A DNA stretch of 64,000 nucleotides from Corynebacterium ciconiae DSM 44920 (GCF_030440575.1 NZ_CP047189.1:1550001-1614000), one strand, 5' to 3'; counted from the first letter of the stretch, positions 1 through 10,014 are shown. A program made the numbers and translations. The notes: generated by a model from the sequence alone, not told the origin.

Positions 1-504
1 CGTTGGCCCACACTCGACTGGACCCACTATGTCCTGCTGATCTGCTGTGTCGCGCTCATTGTGTTCCTGCGCTTCGAAGGCATCATTTTGGTCCTGCTGG
101 TCGCCGCCGTGGTGGGGTTCACGCTGCGGCACCGACCCGACAGCAAAGAGACAGCGGCAGTAGTATCCTCCATCCGCTACTCCGCGGAAGACATTCAAGA
201 CACCATCGCCGAGTATGAGCGATTCCTCACTGGCACAGACACCGATTCCATCGCCGATCGCACCCTGCAGCGGCCCGCGCTCGCCGATCCGGACTGTAAC
301 GACCCCGACATCGAAGAATTTCACCACGAATATTCGACCGCCAAGCGCTTCCTCAACCGGCTGAACAGCAAGCTCGAAACCCACGACACCATCCCGCAGC
401 TAGAAACACTGCTGGCGGTGACCGATCGACGCGCCGCCGCCCTTCAAGAGCGCTATCAACGTGCCCGGCGCGCCGCGCTGCGTCTGGGCCGCGACTACAG
501 CTAA
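1..504 (+). CDS. C-terminal part of a membrane protein (5' end outside window)
   Basis: The reading frame is open from the first base, so the gene starts upstream of the window. What remains begins with two closely spaced hydrophobic stretches (about residues 10-40 of the visible part) followed by a hydrophilic, charge-rich tail of about 125 residues with helical, Arg/Glu-rich character near the end. This suggests a membrane-anchored protein with a cytoplasmic C-terminal helical domain. It converges on miaA with a 25-nt gap. I do not recognise the family from this fragment. A GTG at 61 could serve as an internal start, but the upstream frame encodes hydrophobic residues that continue the membrane segment. 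Confidence 0.6.
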   Translation, partial: RWPTLDWTHYVLLICCVALIVFLRFEGIILVLLVAAVVGFTLRHRPDSKETAAVVSSIRYSAEDIQDTIAEYERFLTGTDTDSIADRTLQRPALADPDCNDPDIEEFHHEYSTAKRFLNRLNSKLETHDTIPQLETLLAVTDRRAAALQERYQRARRAALRLGRDYS

Positions 505-529
505 ACCTAGGTGGCGCTCCAGTCCACGC

Positions 530-1468
530 CTATTCAGCGGCGTTGTCGTGCAGGTGGTAGCCCCACGTGTCCAACAGCGTCAAGGCCTGCTCTTCTGGCC
601 GGTCGGCGGCATCGATCCAGCTGATGCGCGGGTCGCGTTTAAACCACGAGCGTTGGCGCCGCACATAGCGTCGGGTTGCCCGCACAGTATCGTCATAGGC
701 TTGCTCGGCGCTGATCTCCCCCCGCAGATGCGCCAGCACTTGGGCGTAGCCAATGGCGCGACCAGCCGTGGATGAGGCGGTGAGCCCGCATTCACGCAGT
801 TGCCGTACCTCCTCAATGAACCCTTGGTCGAACATCTCCCGAGTGCGCTGCTCAATGCGTGGGCCTAGCCACTCCATATCCACAGCCAGCCCGATGAGAT
901 GAGTTCCCCAGCGCGGCGGGGCGTCCTTGGGCGGCTGGGAGGCGGCGAAGGGCTTGCCGGTGAGCTCAATAACCTCTAGGGCGCGGACATTGCGGCGCGG
1001 ATCGTTCGGCTCGATGATCTCCGCCGCGGCGGGATCTACGGCTCGTAGCCGCTCGTGCATTCCCGCCGGGCCGATTTTGTCCTGCAGCTGCATGTAGCGT
1101 GCGCGCACGTCCGGATCGGTCGGCGGAAATTCCCACTGATCCACCACGGATTGCACATACATCATTGATCCACCCACCAACACTGGTACGGTGCCGGCGC
1201 TGCGCAGCCGCTCCACCGTCGAGCGCGCAATGTCTCCATACTCGGCCACCGAGGCGGTGTGGGTGACATCCCAAATGTCAAGCACATGATGGCTCACCCC
1301 GCCGCGTTCATGTGGACGAAGCTTGGCGGTGCCGATGTCCATGCCTCGGTAGAGCTGCATGGAGTCGATATTGACCACCTCTCCGCCGAGACGACGCGCC
1401 ACGGCGATGGCCAAGCTGGATTTCCCAGAGGCAGTAGGCCCCACGATTGCCACAGGTGTCGGATGCAT
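530..1468 (-). CDS. miaA: tRNA dimethylallyltransferase
   Basis: Transfers a dimethylallyl group from DMAPP to N6 of A37 in tRNAs reading UNN codons; MiaB, encoded nearby, then methylthiolates the product. The P-loop GPTASGKS lies at residues 10-17, followed by the DSMQLYRG substrate motif near 35-42 and the conserved GGSMMY stretch. The C-terminus is Arg-rich, as expected for tRNA binding. At 312 residues it has the usual family length. The ATG at 1468 is preferred: it overlaps the stop of the upstream gene as TAATG (translational coupling) and matches the family N-terminus. An ATG at 1486 would add six residues and overlap the upstream gene further. Confidence 0.95.
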   Translation of the reverse strand: MHPTPVAIVGPTASGKSSLAIAVARRLGGEVVNIDSMQLYRGMDIGTAKLRPHERGGVSHHVLDIWDVTHTASVAEYGDIARSTVERLRSAGTVPVLVGGSMMYVQSVVDQWEFPPTDPDVRARYMQLQDKIGPAGMHERLRAVDPAAAEIIEPNDPRRNVRALEVIELTGKPFAASQPPKDAPPRWGTHLIGLAVDMEWLGPRIEQRTREMFDQGFIEEVRQLRECGLTASSTAGRAIGYAQVLAHLRGEISAEQAYDDTVRATRRYVRRQRSWFKRDPRISWIDAADRPEEQALTLLDTWGYHLHDNAAE

Positions 1469-2085
1469 TAGTTCACCATCTCCCATTTGGCCACGAGCCG
1501 ACCCACCCCTCCAGTGGTGTCATGTGCGCACACCTGGCAGGCTGAGGATTGATCGCGCAGGGCGAAGATATCCATCCAAGGTTGTGGGTCGATAACCCCA
1601 ACCGATAAGAGGTCCTCGGTGGTCCAGCCGTGAACATCCTCGCCGTTAAGCATGGCTCGAAGAAAGCCAAAGGCCTTCTCGGCATCGGGGTGATAGCCTC
1701 CAGGGGCCCGGTCAGTTAGTGTCACTGGGCCATCGGCGGTAACGATCACTAGATCGGCGTCGACAAGCGTGGCGATCTCCTCAGCGCAACCGGTGATCTT
1801 CTGTTCTGACTCGCCCAGCAAGAGTCGGGCAATGATCTCGCCGAGCAGCTGCCCGCCCTGGGCGCAAGCGAGTTCCGCCCCCGGCGCCCAGGCGCTCAAG
1901 GAGCCGGTCAGCTCGGTGCGGCACTCCTCGCTAGCGGCGCACACCACCCCGATGCTGCGGGCCTGGGCCGCGCATTCGCCCAGCACCGCCTGTGCCGCGG
2001 CGCGCAGACGCGCAGAGCCCTCATCGTTGGGCGAGACTCCCTCAATCAGTGCCGGGGAGGAAGGGATAACCACAATTTGGCGCAC
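1468..2085 (-). CDS. conserved actinobacterial protein upstream of miaA
   Basis: A 205-residue, alanine-rich soluble protein with no signal peptide. The N-terminus MRQIVVIPSSPALIEG and the internal stretch VDADLVIVTADGP resemble the alpha/beta sandwich of class III extradiol dioxygenase-like (LigB-like) proteins that sit beside miaA in mycobacteria and corynebacteria. The usual metal-binding histidines are not obvious, so catalytic activity cannot be claimed. It forms a two-gene operon with miaA, with the stop and start overlapping by one base. It is divergent from the DUF349 gene across a 168-nt intergenic region that should contain both promoters. Confidence 0.75.
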   Translation of the reverse strand: MRQIVVIPSSPALIEGVSPNDEGSARLRAAAQAVLGECAAQARSIGVVCAASEECRTELTGSLSAWAPGAELACAQGGQLLGEIIARLLLGESEQKITGCAEEIATLVDADLVIVTADGPVTLTDRAPGGYHPDAEKAFGFLRAMLNGEDVHGWTTEDLLSVGVIDPQPWMDIFALRDQSSACQVCAHDTTGGVGRLVAKWEMVN

Positions 2086-2253
2086 GAATAACTCCTGGCC
2101 TTGACGAATCGTTGACTCGGAAAATCAGCTTAAACCATGCCGTCTCAAGCCCTTGCGTTCCCCACAACGTGACCAGCACGGAGGTGCTAGGGTTTTTGTC
2201 AGTTCGTGTTTATTGGCAGCCGTGCCGCGCGGCACTGTTGAGACGTGTGAAGG

Positions 2254-3630
2254 ATGACTAACGCCATGACTACTCCCCCGAGCCCCACACCAGGTCCGCG
2301 TCCGGGCCCCCGCCCCGGCGCTACCCCCGGAGCCATGCCGGGAGCCACCCCCGCACCGCGTCCCCGCGCCGTGCCGCGCCCCGCCGCACCCCACGCCGTA
2401 CACATCCCGAAGTCTGATCCTTCCCGCTTCGGCCGGATCGAAGACGACGGCACGGTCGTGCTCATCACCAAAGCCGGTGAACGCGTCATCGGTTCGTGGC
2501 AGGCCGGCACCCCCGAGGCCGGTTTGGCGCACTACGCCCAGCGCTTCGCCGACCTAGCCACCGAGGTTGAACTCCTCGAGGCCCGCCTCAAGGCACACCC
2601 GGATGACGCCGCGAATATCCGCACCTCCGCGGCGGCGCTACGAGAGTCCCTGCCCGAGGCCGCCGTGATCGGTGATGTAGATAATCTCGACGATCGTCTC
2701 GGCGAGATCATGAACGAATCTGTTGAGGCCGGCGAAGAGGCGCAACAGCGTAAGGCCCAGCGCCGCGCCCAAGCCATCGCCCGCAAGGAGGAACTCGCCG
2801 CAGAGGCCGAGGCTATCGCGGCCGAGTCCACCGAGTGGAAGGCCGCCGGCGATAGGCTCCGCGCCATTTTGGACGAGTGGAAAACCATTCGCGGCATCGA
2901 TCGCTCCACCGACGATGCGCTGTGGAAGCGCTACTCCAAAGCCCGCGATAGCTTCAACCGCCGCCGCGGCTCCCACTTCGCGGAACTGGACCGCAACCGT
3001 GCCGCCGCCCGCCGCACCAAGGAAGAACTGGTGGCCAAGGCCGAAGAGATCAAAGACTCCACGGACTGGAACGCCACCGCCGCAGAGTTCCGAGATCTGA
3101 TGAAGCAGTGGAAGGCCGCTGGCCGTGCCCCGCGCGAGGTAGACAACACCCTGTGGGCTGCCTTCAAGGCCGCCCAGGACCACTTCTTTGATGCCCGCAA
3201 TGCCCTCAACGAGCAGCGGGATAAAGAATTCCAGGCGAATGCGGAAGCCAAGGATGCGCTGATTGCCGAATACACCCCGCTGATCACCCCGGAAACCGAC
3301 CTCGAGGCCGCCCGGGCGAAGCTGCACGAGCTGCAGGAAAAGTGGGAGGCCATTGGCTATGTCCCGCGAGCAAAGATCCGCGAATATGACGGAAAAATCA
3401 AGCACCTCGAGGACAAGGTGGCGCAGGCCGCCGATGAGCAGTGGCGCCGCACCGATCCGGAGGTGCAGGCCCGCGCCCAACAATTCCTCGACCGGGTTGC
3501 CGAGCTCAACCAGCAGGCAGCCGAGGCAGAGAAAGCCGGCAAAACCAAGGATGCCGAGAAGCTCCGCGCCCAGGCCACCCAGTGGCAGGAATGGGCCGAC
3601 GCCGCCGCCAAGGCAGTCGATAACCTCTAG
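2254..3630 (+). CDS. DUF349-repeat protein
   Basis: A 458-residue protein. The first 50 residues are a Pro/Gly/Arg/Ala low-complexity tail. After that come several helical DUF349-type repeats, each carrying a W-K motif such as STEWKAAGDRLRAILDEWK, STDWNATAAEFRDLMKQWK and LHELQEKWEAIGYVPR. The rest is strongly helical and charge-rich, predicting coiled-coil or helical-bundle architecture with no membrane segment. DUF349 proteins are conserved in actinobacteria at this position next to miaA, but no biochemical function is established. A GAAGG ribosome site lies immediately upstream, and a strong hairpin follows the gene at 3718-3765. Confidence 0.85.
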   Translation: MTNAMTTPPSPTPGPRPGPRPGATPGAMPGATPAPRPRAVPRPAAPHAVHIPKSDPSRFGRIEDDGTVVLITKAGERVIGSWQAGTPEAGLAHYAQRFADLATEVELLEARLKAHPDDAANIRTSAAALRESLPEAAVIGDVDNLDDRLGEIMNESVEAGEEAQQRKAQRRAQAIARKEELAAEAEAIAAESTEWKAAGDRLRAILDEWKTIRGIDRSTDDALWKRYSKARDSFNRRRGSHFAELDRNRAAARRTKEELVAKAEEIKDSTDWNATAAEFRDLMKQWKAAGRAPREVDNTLWAAFKAAQDHFFDARNALNEQRDKEFQANAEAKDALIAEYTPLITPETDLEAARAKLHELQEKWEAIGYVPRAKIREYDGKIKHLEDKVAQAADEQWRRTDPEVQARAQQFLDRVAELNQQAAEAEKAGKTKDAEKLRAQATQWQEWADAAAKAVDNL

Positions 3631-3717
3631 CCCTCGGCTGCTGTCGGTTTAGAGAAGCCAGCGCTGCACAAACTGGGCGTTGTCGCCCTTGCTGCCCGCG
3701 TGCAGCCTACTGCCTCG

Positions 3718-3765
3718 CCACCCACGAGAAGCGTGTCGCTCACGCCCTCTCGTGGGTGGTTGTTA
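3718..3765 (+). terminator. terminator after DUF349 gene
   Basis: The arms CCACCCACGAGA (3718-3729) and TCTCGTGGGTGG (3748-3759) are perfectly complementary over 12 bp with an 18-nt loop, followed by TTGTT. It sits 88 nt past the stop codon. Confidence 0.8.
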
Positions 3766-3838
3766 TCTATAGGTGTGCCCCAACGCGCCCGACCACAATG
3801 CGAGAGAAAGCACAGGCTGTGTTTAAGCTGGTGAGGAA

Positions 3839-5071
3839 ATGACTGTCTATCGTTTTAGCCCCGCGCACACGGTGCCGCACTCTGATGCGATCAACACCAA
3901 CCTCAAAACCCTCGCTTTAAGCGACGGGTTTCGTGCCCAGATGCTCACCGGCACCGCCGATCGCTCCATGTCAGTTAAACGACTGTGCTCGAGTTTGGTC
4001 CCTGCGCCCGACGCCCACACCACCCTCCTGCTGCTGAGCGCCGAGCACGATCTCACCCAGTCTCCCGCTCAGGCGCTAGACGCCTGCATAGAGGTGCCAG
4101 CCACCAGTGACTCCCCCACTACGCAGGAAGGCTCGCCTAGAGAGCCAGCGAGCGAGGGCGTGGAGGAGGTGATCGATTTTAGCTACGGCATCATGGTCTC
4201 TGTTCCGCTCCTCGAGGATGGTTGCGCCGCCACCATCGAGCTCATCGCCGATGTAGAAGAGCTGGTTCTGCCCGGTGAGGAGATGGATGAGCCCTCGCGG
4301 GGGCGCTACTACTACGCACTAGAGTTAGCACGCTTGGTTGCCGCCCGCTCCGATCGCGCTCTGCTCACCACATGGCTGGAGCATCCCTACGATTGCTCAG
4401 ACAACGCCCAGGTGAATTCCGCCTATACACCGCTGTTAGAGGAAGCTGGGTTTCGCCCTGTACTCAAAACCATTCAGGGCTATGTTCCACTCCCTGACCA
4501 GCCGCCCACCCCAGAGACCTTCAGCAGCATCAGTGCCGCAGCCGATAAGGCTGGAATCAACGGCGCTGTGCGTTGGGAGTACTTTTGCGACGAGTTACCC
4601 GAAGCGCTCGCACACCAGGTGTCCGAGCTCTACGCGGTGGCTGATCGTGATGCGCCGCGCCGCGATTTTGAGGGCGAGACCGAGCGCTGGGATGTCTCCC
4701 GCTTCGATGCCATCGCCCGCCTCGCGCGCGAGAACGGCACCCGCACCCATTTCGGGTTGTTGCTAGGCGGTTCGGAGTCCGCACCGATCGTGCTGGGGGC
4801 GAGCGTGATCGCCCAGGCCACCGGCTCACGCGAGGATGTGGCCGAGCAGAATGTCACCGTCACCGCCCGAGGGTTTCGCGGCTGCGGGGCGGGGCGGGTG
4901 GTAAAACAGCAGCTGCTCTATACGCTGCGGGAGCGCGCGCCGATGATCACGCGGGTCTACACTTCGACGGAAGCCTCCAATGAGGCGATGCTTGCGATCA
5001 ATGAGAGCTTGGGGTTCACCCCGATCAGTCGGGCCACCGCCTATCAGCGTCGATACGCACTAACACCTTAA
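3839..5071 (+). CDS. GNAT-family N-acetyltransferase, likely two-domain
   Basis: A 410-residue soluble protein. The C-terminal half carries GNAT hallmarks: a beta-strand running into NVTVTARGFRGCGAGRVVKQ, which resembles the acetyl-CoA pyrophosphate loop (R-G-x-G-x-G/A), and a downstream TEASNEAMLAINESLGF segment typical of motif B. The N-terminal half is more divergent and may be a degenerate second GNAT fold. The substrate is unknown. It converges on the 5068-5751 membrane-protein gene, and the two stop codons share the palindrome TTAA. Confidence 0.75.
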   Translation: MTVYRFSPAHTVPHSDAINTNLKTLALSDGFRAQMLTGTADRSMSVKRLCSSLVPAPDAHTTLLLLSAEHDLTQSPAQALDACIEVPATSDSPTTQEGSPREPASEGVEEVIDFSYGIMVSVPLLEDGCAATIELIADVEELVLPGEEMDEPSRGRYYYALELARLVAARSDRALLTTWLEHPYDCSDNAQVNSAYTPLLEEAGFRPVLKTIQGYVPLPDQPPTPETFSSISAAADKAGINGAVRWEYFCDELPEALAHQVSELYAVADRDAPRRDFEGETERWDVSRFDAIARLARENGTRTHFGLLLGGSESAPIVLGASVIAQATGSREDVAEQNVTVTARGFRGCGAGRVVKQQLLYTLRERAPMITRVYTSTEASNEAMLAINESLGFTPISRATAYQRRYALTP

Positions 5072-5751
5072 GCGTTCTCGCCGTCGCTGTCGTGCACACG
5101 GTGGCGCTCCGAGGCCTTTTGGCGGCGATCATCCACGAACAGCGGGCTGTCCTCGTAGCGGGAGAATCGCCGCCCTATGCTGGCTTCACGCTGGGCGTCG
5201 GCCACCGGATCATCGGAGCCGGCTTCCCGGCGGGCGTCTTCAATATCGAGCTGTTCCTCGCTGCGGCGGAAGATCAGTCCCGTCATCATCAGCAGGAACG
5301 CGATAGCCACCAGCCCGCTGAGCGCGGCGCCGAATTCGGTGCCGGAGGAGCCTTCGGCACGCAGCCGGGTTTGGCCCATCCAGATCATGAACATCGCGGC
5401 GGTACCCGTGGTGCCGGCCAATACCCAGTTGATGTAGGTCAGCAGCATGCTTCGCGACGCCACCACCGCGAGGTTCACCACCACCATCGACACCAAACCG
5501 AGGATCACGAATATCCGCTCGAGCGGGGTGGCGCCGAATTCGAGGGCGGTGTCATTCATCACCAGAATGTCGAATCCATTGGCCTTGCCCGTGAAGGGCA
5601 GAACAAGGGTGATGAGAAAGAGCACGAAAACAGCGATCAGGCCGATCCACGTGGAGCGCATGTCCACCTTTTTCGCTGCCCGTTTCTCAAGGCCGGCCAG
5701 ATCATCGGCAGACAGGAGCTTCTTATCGGCGGGGGTGTTCGCTTTGTCCAC
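5068..5751 (-). CDS. four-helix integral membrane protein downstream of miaB
   Basis: Four hydrophobic helices can be read: TWIGLIAVFVLFLITLVLPF, a helix around ILGLVSMVVVNLAVVA, one around INWVLAGTTGTAAMFMIW, and a last one around LVAIAFLLMMTGLIF. A charged C-terminal tail of about 60 residues follows. It resembles the conserved Rv2732c-type membrane protein found beside miaB in mycolic-acid bacteria, whose function is unknown. The GTG at 5751 (VDKANTPADKK) is preferred because the upstream extension to 5868 is Pro/Arg-rich and unlike a membrane-protein N-terminus. It lies downstream of miaB in a likely operon. Confidence 0.75.
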   Translation of the reverse strand: MDKANTPADKKLLSADDLAGLEKRAAKKVDMRSTWIGLIAVFVLFLITLVLPFTGKANGFDILVMNDTALEFGATPLERIFVILGLVSMVVVNLAVVASRSMLLTYINWVLAGTTGTAAMFMIWMGQTRLRAEGSSGTEFGAALSGLVAIAFLLMMTGLIFRRSEEQLDIEDARREAGSDDPVADAQREASIGRRFSRYEDSPLFVDDRRQKASERHRVHDSDGENA

Positions 5752-5895
5752 TAGGGGTTCATCTCCACTGTGTAGTCGATATCCATGCACGCGTGGCACC
5801 GCGTGATATGGCCTGCCCCTATCGAAGGGCAGGCGCAGCCTTTTGAACGGCGGGTGCACGTGAGCCATATTCTAGGCCAGCACACCCGCTAGCCC

Positions 5896-7413
5896 CTAGG
5901 AGGAGGGGCGAATCCCCGGCAATCCGAGGCCCACGCCCACCGGTTCGGTGGTGGGTCGTTTACCGGCTTCGGACATGTCGCCGGCCTTGGTACGCCGATG
6001 GCTGAGTACCCCAGCATCGGCGAGGAGGAAGTGCGGGGCGGAGTCGGTGACGGTTACCGTCACCACATCACCCGGCCGGATCTGCTCACTGAGATCCACA
6101 CCGGCAGCATCAACGGGGCTAAAGTGCACCAACCGGCCGTCGCGGGCGCGCCCCGAGACGCGCTTGGTGGCGCTGTTCTTCTTTCCCCCGCCGGCTTGTA
6201 CCAACAGTTCTACCTCGCGGCCGTGAAAGGCAGCGTTTTCTTCCTCGCTGATGCGCTCCTGCAGCGCCAAGAGGCGCTCGTAGCGCTGCTGGACCACCTC
6301 TTTAGGAATCTGATTATCCATCTCCGCTGCGGGGGTGCCAGGGCGCGGAGAGTATTGGAAGGTGTAAGCGCTGGAGAAACGAGCCTTTTCCACCACATCC
6401 AGGGTGGCTTGGAAGTCCTCCTCGGTCTCGCCGGGGAATCCAACGATGATATCGGTGGTGATCGCAGCGTGCGGGATTTTTGCCCGCACCTCATCGAGGA
6501 TGCGCAAAAACTTGCTGGTGCGGTAGCTGCGCCGCATCTTCTTGAGCACCTCATCCGAGCCGGACTGCAGCGGCATGTGCAGTTGCGGACACACACTCGG
6601 GGTCTCTGCCATGGCGTCAATGACATCGCTGGTGAACTCCGCTGGGTGCGGGCTGGTGAAGCGCAGACGCTCAAGCCCGTCAATCTCCCCGCAGGCACGC
6701 AGCAGTTTGGAAAAGGCGCTGCGATCGCGCTCGAGCTCGGGATCGACAAAGTTCACGCCATAGGCATTCACGTTCTGCCCCAGCAGAGTCACCTCAGAAA
6801 CGCCCTGATCTACAAGCGCTTGCACCTCGGCCAAAATATCGCCCGGGCGGCGATCTTGCTCCTTGCCTCGCAGGCTCGGAACGATGCAGAAGGTACAGGT
6901 GTTATTACAGCCCACCGATACACTCACCCAGCCGGCGTAGGCGGATTCCCGCTTCGCCGGCAGCACAGAGGGGAATTGTTCGAGCGAGTCGACGATCTCC
7001 ACCTCAGCGTGGCGGTTATGGCGGGAGCGCTCCAAGAGCGTCGGCAGTGAGCCGATGTTGTGGGTACCGAACACCACATCCACCCACGGGGCCTTAGAGA
7101 CCACGGTGTCTTTGTCTTTTTGCGCGAGGCACCCACCCACTGCGATCTGCATGCCCGGGTGCTGGTCCTTCACCGAGCGCAGATTGCCGAGGGTGCCGTA
7201 GAGACGCTGATCGGCGTTATCGCGCACGGCACAGGTGTTAAACACCACGAGATCCGGGGTGGTTCCTTCTTGGGCCGGCACATATCCGGAGTCTTCGAGC
7301 AGACCGGAGAGACGCTCCGAGTCGTGCACGTTCATCTGGCAGCCGAAAGTACGCACCTCATAGCTGCGGGCGGGGCTGGCTTTCACGCTGTGCTGATTCT
7401 GGGGGTGAGACAC
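5896..7413 (-). CDS. miaB: tRNA-2-methylthio-N6-dimethylallyladenosine synthase
   Basis: A radical-SAM methylthiotransferase that converts i6A37 into ms2i6A37 in tRNA. All three domains are visible. The N-terminal UPF0004 domain has the three auxiliary-cluster cysteines ([22 protein letters not shown]). The radical-SAM motif C-x3-C-x2-C appears as [13 protein letters not shown] domain lies near the C-terminus ([14 protein letters not shown]). The length of 505 residues includes a short non-conserved tail. It works on the product of MiaA, encoded 5 kb away. In C. glutamicum the gluABCD glutamate importer lies between this area and recX; here it is absent. Confidence 0.96.
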   Translation of the reverse strand: MSHPQNQHSVKASPARSYEVRTFGCQMNVHDSERLSGLLEDSGYVPAQEGTTPDLVVFNTCAVRDNADQRLYGTLGNLRSVKDQHPGMQIAVGGCLAQKDKDTVVSKAPWVDVVFGTHNIGSLPTLLERSRHNRHAEVEIVDSLEQFPSVLPAKRESAYAGWVSVSVGCNNTCTFCIVPSLRGKEQDRRPGDILAEVQALVDQGVSEVTLLGQNVNAYGVNFVDPELERDRSAFSKLLRACGEIDGLERLRFTSPHPAEFTSDVIDAMAETPSVCPQLHMPLQSGSDEVLKKMRRSYRTSKFLRILDEVRAKIPHAAITTDIIVGFPGETEEDFQATLDVVEKARFSSAYTFQYSPRPGTPAAEMDNQIPKEVVQQRYERLLALQERISEEENAAFHGREVELLVQAGGGKKNSATKRVSGRARDGRLVHFSPVDAAGVDLSEQIRPGDVVTVTVTDSAPHFLLADAGVLSHRRTKAGDMSEAGKRPTTEPVGVGLGLPGIRPSS

Positions 7414-7481
7414 GGGTAGTCATTCTAACGATGTGGGCCGAGGCAACATAATGCGCTCACCGGCGGTGAACACTGCAGGGC

Positions 7482-8114
7482 TCAGCCTTGCTCGCCGCCA
7501 AGCTCGTCGATGCGAGCCTCGAGGGCCGCGATGGCGATCTCCATGCTGAGATGCTGGGCAAAACCACGGCGTGCCAAAGCCCCCACAATCCGACGGAGAT
7601 GCTTATTTCTTTCGGCATAATCTGCTGGAACCTGCGAGATCGAGCGTGCCTTCTTTTCTGCCACAGCCTGCGCCATGCTGCGCTCGTCGCCGTCATCTAC
7701 CTGAGCTAGGGCCTCAGCTCGCTCCGCGTCGGCAATCCCTTTGTCCTTCAGTTCACGATCAAGCACCGCGCGGCTTTTTCCTTTGCGGTGGCGCTGACGC
7801 ACCCACTCGGAGGCAAAAAGGGAATCGTCTATGAGCCGCTGGGAGATGAGATCCTCGATCACCGCATCAATGACTTCAGGCGGGTAATCATAGCCAAGCA
7901 GCCGGTTGCGCAGTTCTTTTTCCGAACGCATCCGGTGGTTGAGCAGAACGAGCGCCTTGGATCGCACCGTGCTGCGTTCTTCTTCGGCCCGCTCGTCAAA
8001 AAGCTCGGGGTTTCCCTCGCGCTCATAGCGCTCCATCGCCTCGGCGAGCACCCGCAGCTTGGCGTTTTTCTCCTCCCAGTTCTGCTCCTGAGACTCGGCA
8101 CTGCGGTCAGCCAT
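7482..8114 (-). CDS. recX: RecA regulatory protein RecX
   Basis: RecX binds RecA filaments and modulates their growth. The 210-residue protein is charged and fully helical, with the three-helix RecX repeats visible around ALVLLNHRMRSEKELRNRLL, VIEDLISQRLIDDSLFASEW and the C-terminal RRIVGALARRGF. It starts on an ATG whose last base is the first base of the recA stop codon (TAATG), so the pair is co-transcribed and translationally coupled. Its N-terminal 60 residues are unusually acidic and charged and probably lie outside the conserved fold. Confidence 0.92.
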   Translation of the reverse strand: MADRSAESQEQNWEEKNAKLRVLAEAMERYEREGNPELFDERAEEERSTVRSKALVLLNHRMRSEKELRNRLLGYDYPPEVIDAVIEDLISQRLIDDSLFASEWVRQRHRKGKSRAVLDRELKDKGIADAERAEALAQVDDGDERSMAQAVAEKKARSISQVPADYAERNKHLRRIVGALARRGFAQHLSMEIAIAALEARIDELGGEQG

Positions 8115-9247
8115 TACTCTTCGGCGTCATCCTCAAGGTCGACATCATCGAAGTCCACATTGGGCACCATGTCCACTGGATCGTCGGTGAGCGCATCGTC
8201 ATCCTCGAGGTTGGCATACTTACCCACCTTGAGCTTGCGCAGGATCTTGTCCTCGATCTCATTGGCCAACTCTGGGGTGTCCTTGAGATGCAGACGCACT
8301 TTCTCGCGGCCCTGGCCTAGCTGATCACCGTCGTAGGTAAACCACGATCCGGACTTCTTCACAATGCCGTTTTCTACCGCGAGGTCAATGATCGAGCCTT
8401 CACGGGAAATACCTTCGCCGTAGATGATGTCGAACTCGGCCACCTTGAACGGCGGAGACACCTTGTTCTTGACCACCTTCAGCTTGGTGCGGTTACCCAC
8501 CGCATCTTGACCATCCTTCAGAGTCTGGATGCGGCGGACATCGCAGCGCACCGAGGAGTAGAACTTCAGGGCCTTACCACCGGTGGTGGTTTCCGGCGAG
8601 CCGAACATCACGCCGATCTTTTCGCGCAGCTGGTTAATGAAAATGGCGGTGGTACCCGCGCTGTAGAGAGCGCCGGTGAGCTTACGGAGTGCCTGGCTCA
8701 TCAAACGTGCCTGCAAGCCCACGTGACTATCGCCCATATCGCCTTCGATCTCTGCCTTGGGCGTCAGCGCCGCCACCGAGTCCACCACAATGATGTCGAT
8801 AGCACCGGAACGCACCAGCATGTCGGCAATCTCGAGGGCCTGCTCACCGGTGTCGGGCTGGGACACCAGCAGCTGATCGGTGTCCACACCCAACTTCCGG
8901 GCGTAATCCGGATCGAGGGCGTGCTCGGCGTCAATAAAGGCGGCGATACCGCCGGCGCGCTGTGCCTCAGCCACCGCGTGCAACGCCACGGTCGTTTTAC
9001 CGGAAGACTCCGGACCGTAGATCTCCACGATGCGGCCCCGTGGGAAGCCGCCGATACCAAGGGCGATATCGATCGCGGTATTGCCCGAGGAAATAGCGCT
9101 AATCGGCGGGCGGTTATCATCCCCCAAGCGCATAATAGAGCCCTTGCCAAAGTCCTTCTCAATCAGCGCCATGGCCGATTCAAGAGCCTTCGCCTTATCG
9201 CTCTGCGCACCCTTCGTGGACTTTGCCTTTGTCTTTCGTGCTGCCAT
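8114..9247 (-). CDS. recA: recombinase RecA
   Basis: An ATP-dependent DNA strand-exchange protein and SOS co-protease. Walker [10 protein letters not shown] is at residues 78-86. Walker B ([10 protein letters not shown]) and the L1/L2 loop regions are intact ([41 protein letters not shown]). The C-terminal tail is very acidic, as in other RecA proteins. No intein is present, unlike in some mycobacteria. The length of 377 residues is normal. The promoter region (9248-9535) is shared with nothing on the left and contains a weak LexA-like site. Confidence 0.98.
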   Translation of the reverse strand: MAARKTKAKSTKGAQSDKAKALESAMALIEKDFGKGSIMRLGDDNRPPISAISSGNTAIDIALGIGGFPRGRIVEIYGPESSGKTTVALHAVAEAQRAGGIAAFIDAEHALDPDYARKLGVDTDQLLVSQPDTGEQALEIADMLVRSGAIDIIVVDSVAALTPKAEIEGDMGDSHVGLQARLMSQALRKLTGALYSAGTTAIFINQLREKIGVMFGSPETTTGGKALKFYSSVRCDVRRIQTLKDGQDAVGNRTKLKVVKNKVSPPFKVAEFDIIYGEGISREGSIIDLAVENGIVKKSGSWFTYDGDQLGQGREKVRLHLKDTPELANEIEDKILRKLKVGKYANLEDDDALTDDPVDMVPNVDFDDVDLEDDAEE

Positions 9248-9480
9248 CGTTGATCTTTCTCCCCTGCTGTCGTAGGTAATCGACGTATAAAAGTAATTTC
9301 AGTATTGTTGCGCACCACACGCCGTATCGAGCCTCGGCTTCGGCGCGCTCTGCTTGATATAGACGCACGGCACCCCAAAAACGGTTCCCGCCTAGGGGCG
9401 CACCCCGTGGTGGCTAGGCTGCGGCTGCGCGTTCGAGGGCCACACTAACGCCTGCGGGTGACACTATCGAACAGACTACG

Positions 9481-9496
9481 GGCACACATGTTCTAA
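9481..9496 (-). promoter_or_regulatory. weak LexA/SOS-box candidate upstream of recA
   Basis: Reading toward recA, the sequence is TTAGAACATGTGTGCC. It matches the actinobacterial SOS core GAAC-N4-GTTC at six of eight fixed positions. It is about 235 nt from the recA start, and a second half-site (TCGAAC) lies nearby at about 9467-9472. The match is imperfect, so this is only a candidate. Confidence 0.3.
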
Positions 9497-9535
9497 TGCA
9501 AGTTTCATTGCCCCTGCACACCACGGCGAATGGCC

Positions 9536-9745
9536 TTAATCATCCACACCCAGTTGCCGCTCGGCCGGAACATCGAAATCCTCGCAAAGATGCCACCAGA
9601 TCTCGCGAAGATCGGTGCCCTGGCCATCCATCAGCTCGGCGGCGGTCTGTCCCCAACGACTCAGCACGTGGGACCGCACGATCCATTGACCGTACTGCTC
9701 TCCGAACTCGTCTGTCACGAGCTTAAGGAATCGTGTTTCGCGCAT
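9536..9745 (-). CDS. DUF3046 small protein
   Basis: A 69-residue acidic protein starting MRETRF and containing the conserved WIVRSHVLSRWG and EIWWHLCEDFDVP segments of the actinobacterial DUF3046 family. In mycobacteria and corynebacteria it is encoded just upstream of recA, as it is here. The function is unknown; its steady linkage to recA-recX is the only clue. An earlier ATG at 9754 adds three residues (MGA) that do not fit the family N-terminus. Confidence 0.8.
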   Translation of the reverse strand: MRETRFLKLVTDEFGEQYGQWIVRSHVLSRWGQTAAELMDGQGTDLREIWWHLCEDFDVPAERQLGVDD

Positions 9746-9818
9746 AGCGCCCATCGTAGCCCGCGCTGTCCAAGGGGCTGTAGCGTCCCACCATGGCTTG
9801 GTGTTCGCGTTCCGGCGA

Positions 9819-9834
9819 GGTGGCGTCGATAAGC
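9819..9834 (+). repeat. interspersed 16-bp motif, exact copy 1
   Basis: GGTGGCGTCGATAAGC in the intergenic region between the DUF3046 gene and bioY. It is the reference copy of a motif whose core GCGTCGAWAAGC is found 14 times in the window (see findings for all positions). Confidence 0.8.
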
Positions 9835-10014
9835 CGCGCGCGATGTGTCCACCACCCCATGTTCACGCCGCTAGCAAGCGACTACAGTGAAAGACGCACA
9901 TTCTTTTCTCAGGTGACCCACTCGTACCCGCGCTGCTGTGAACAGCTCGGGGAAAGCTGGGGTCAGCTGGGCGTTTTCCGGTAGCGACAGGTATTTGTAA
10001 GGACGTTAATCTCC

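Noticed and set aside
9746..10014. BioQ operator upstream of bioY
   Set aside because: TGAAC- and GTTCA-like pieces exist (around 9862 and 9943) but do not form the expected spaced inverted repeat.
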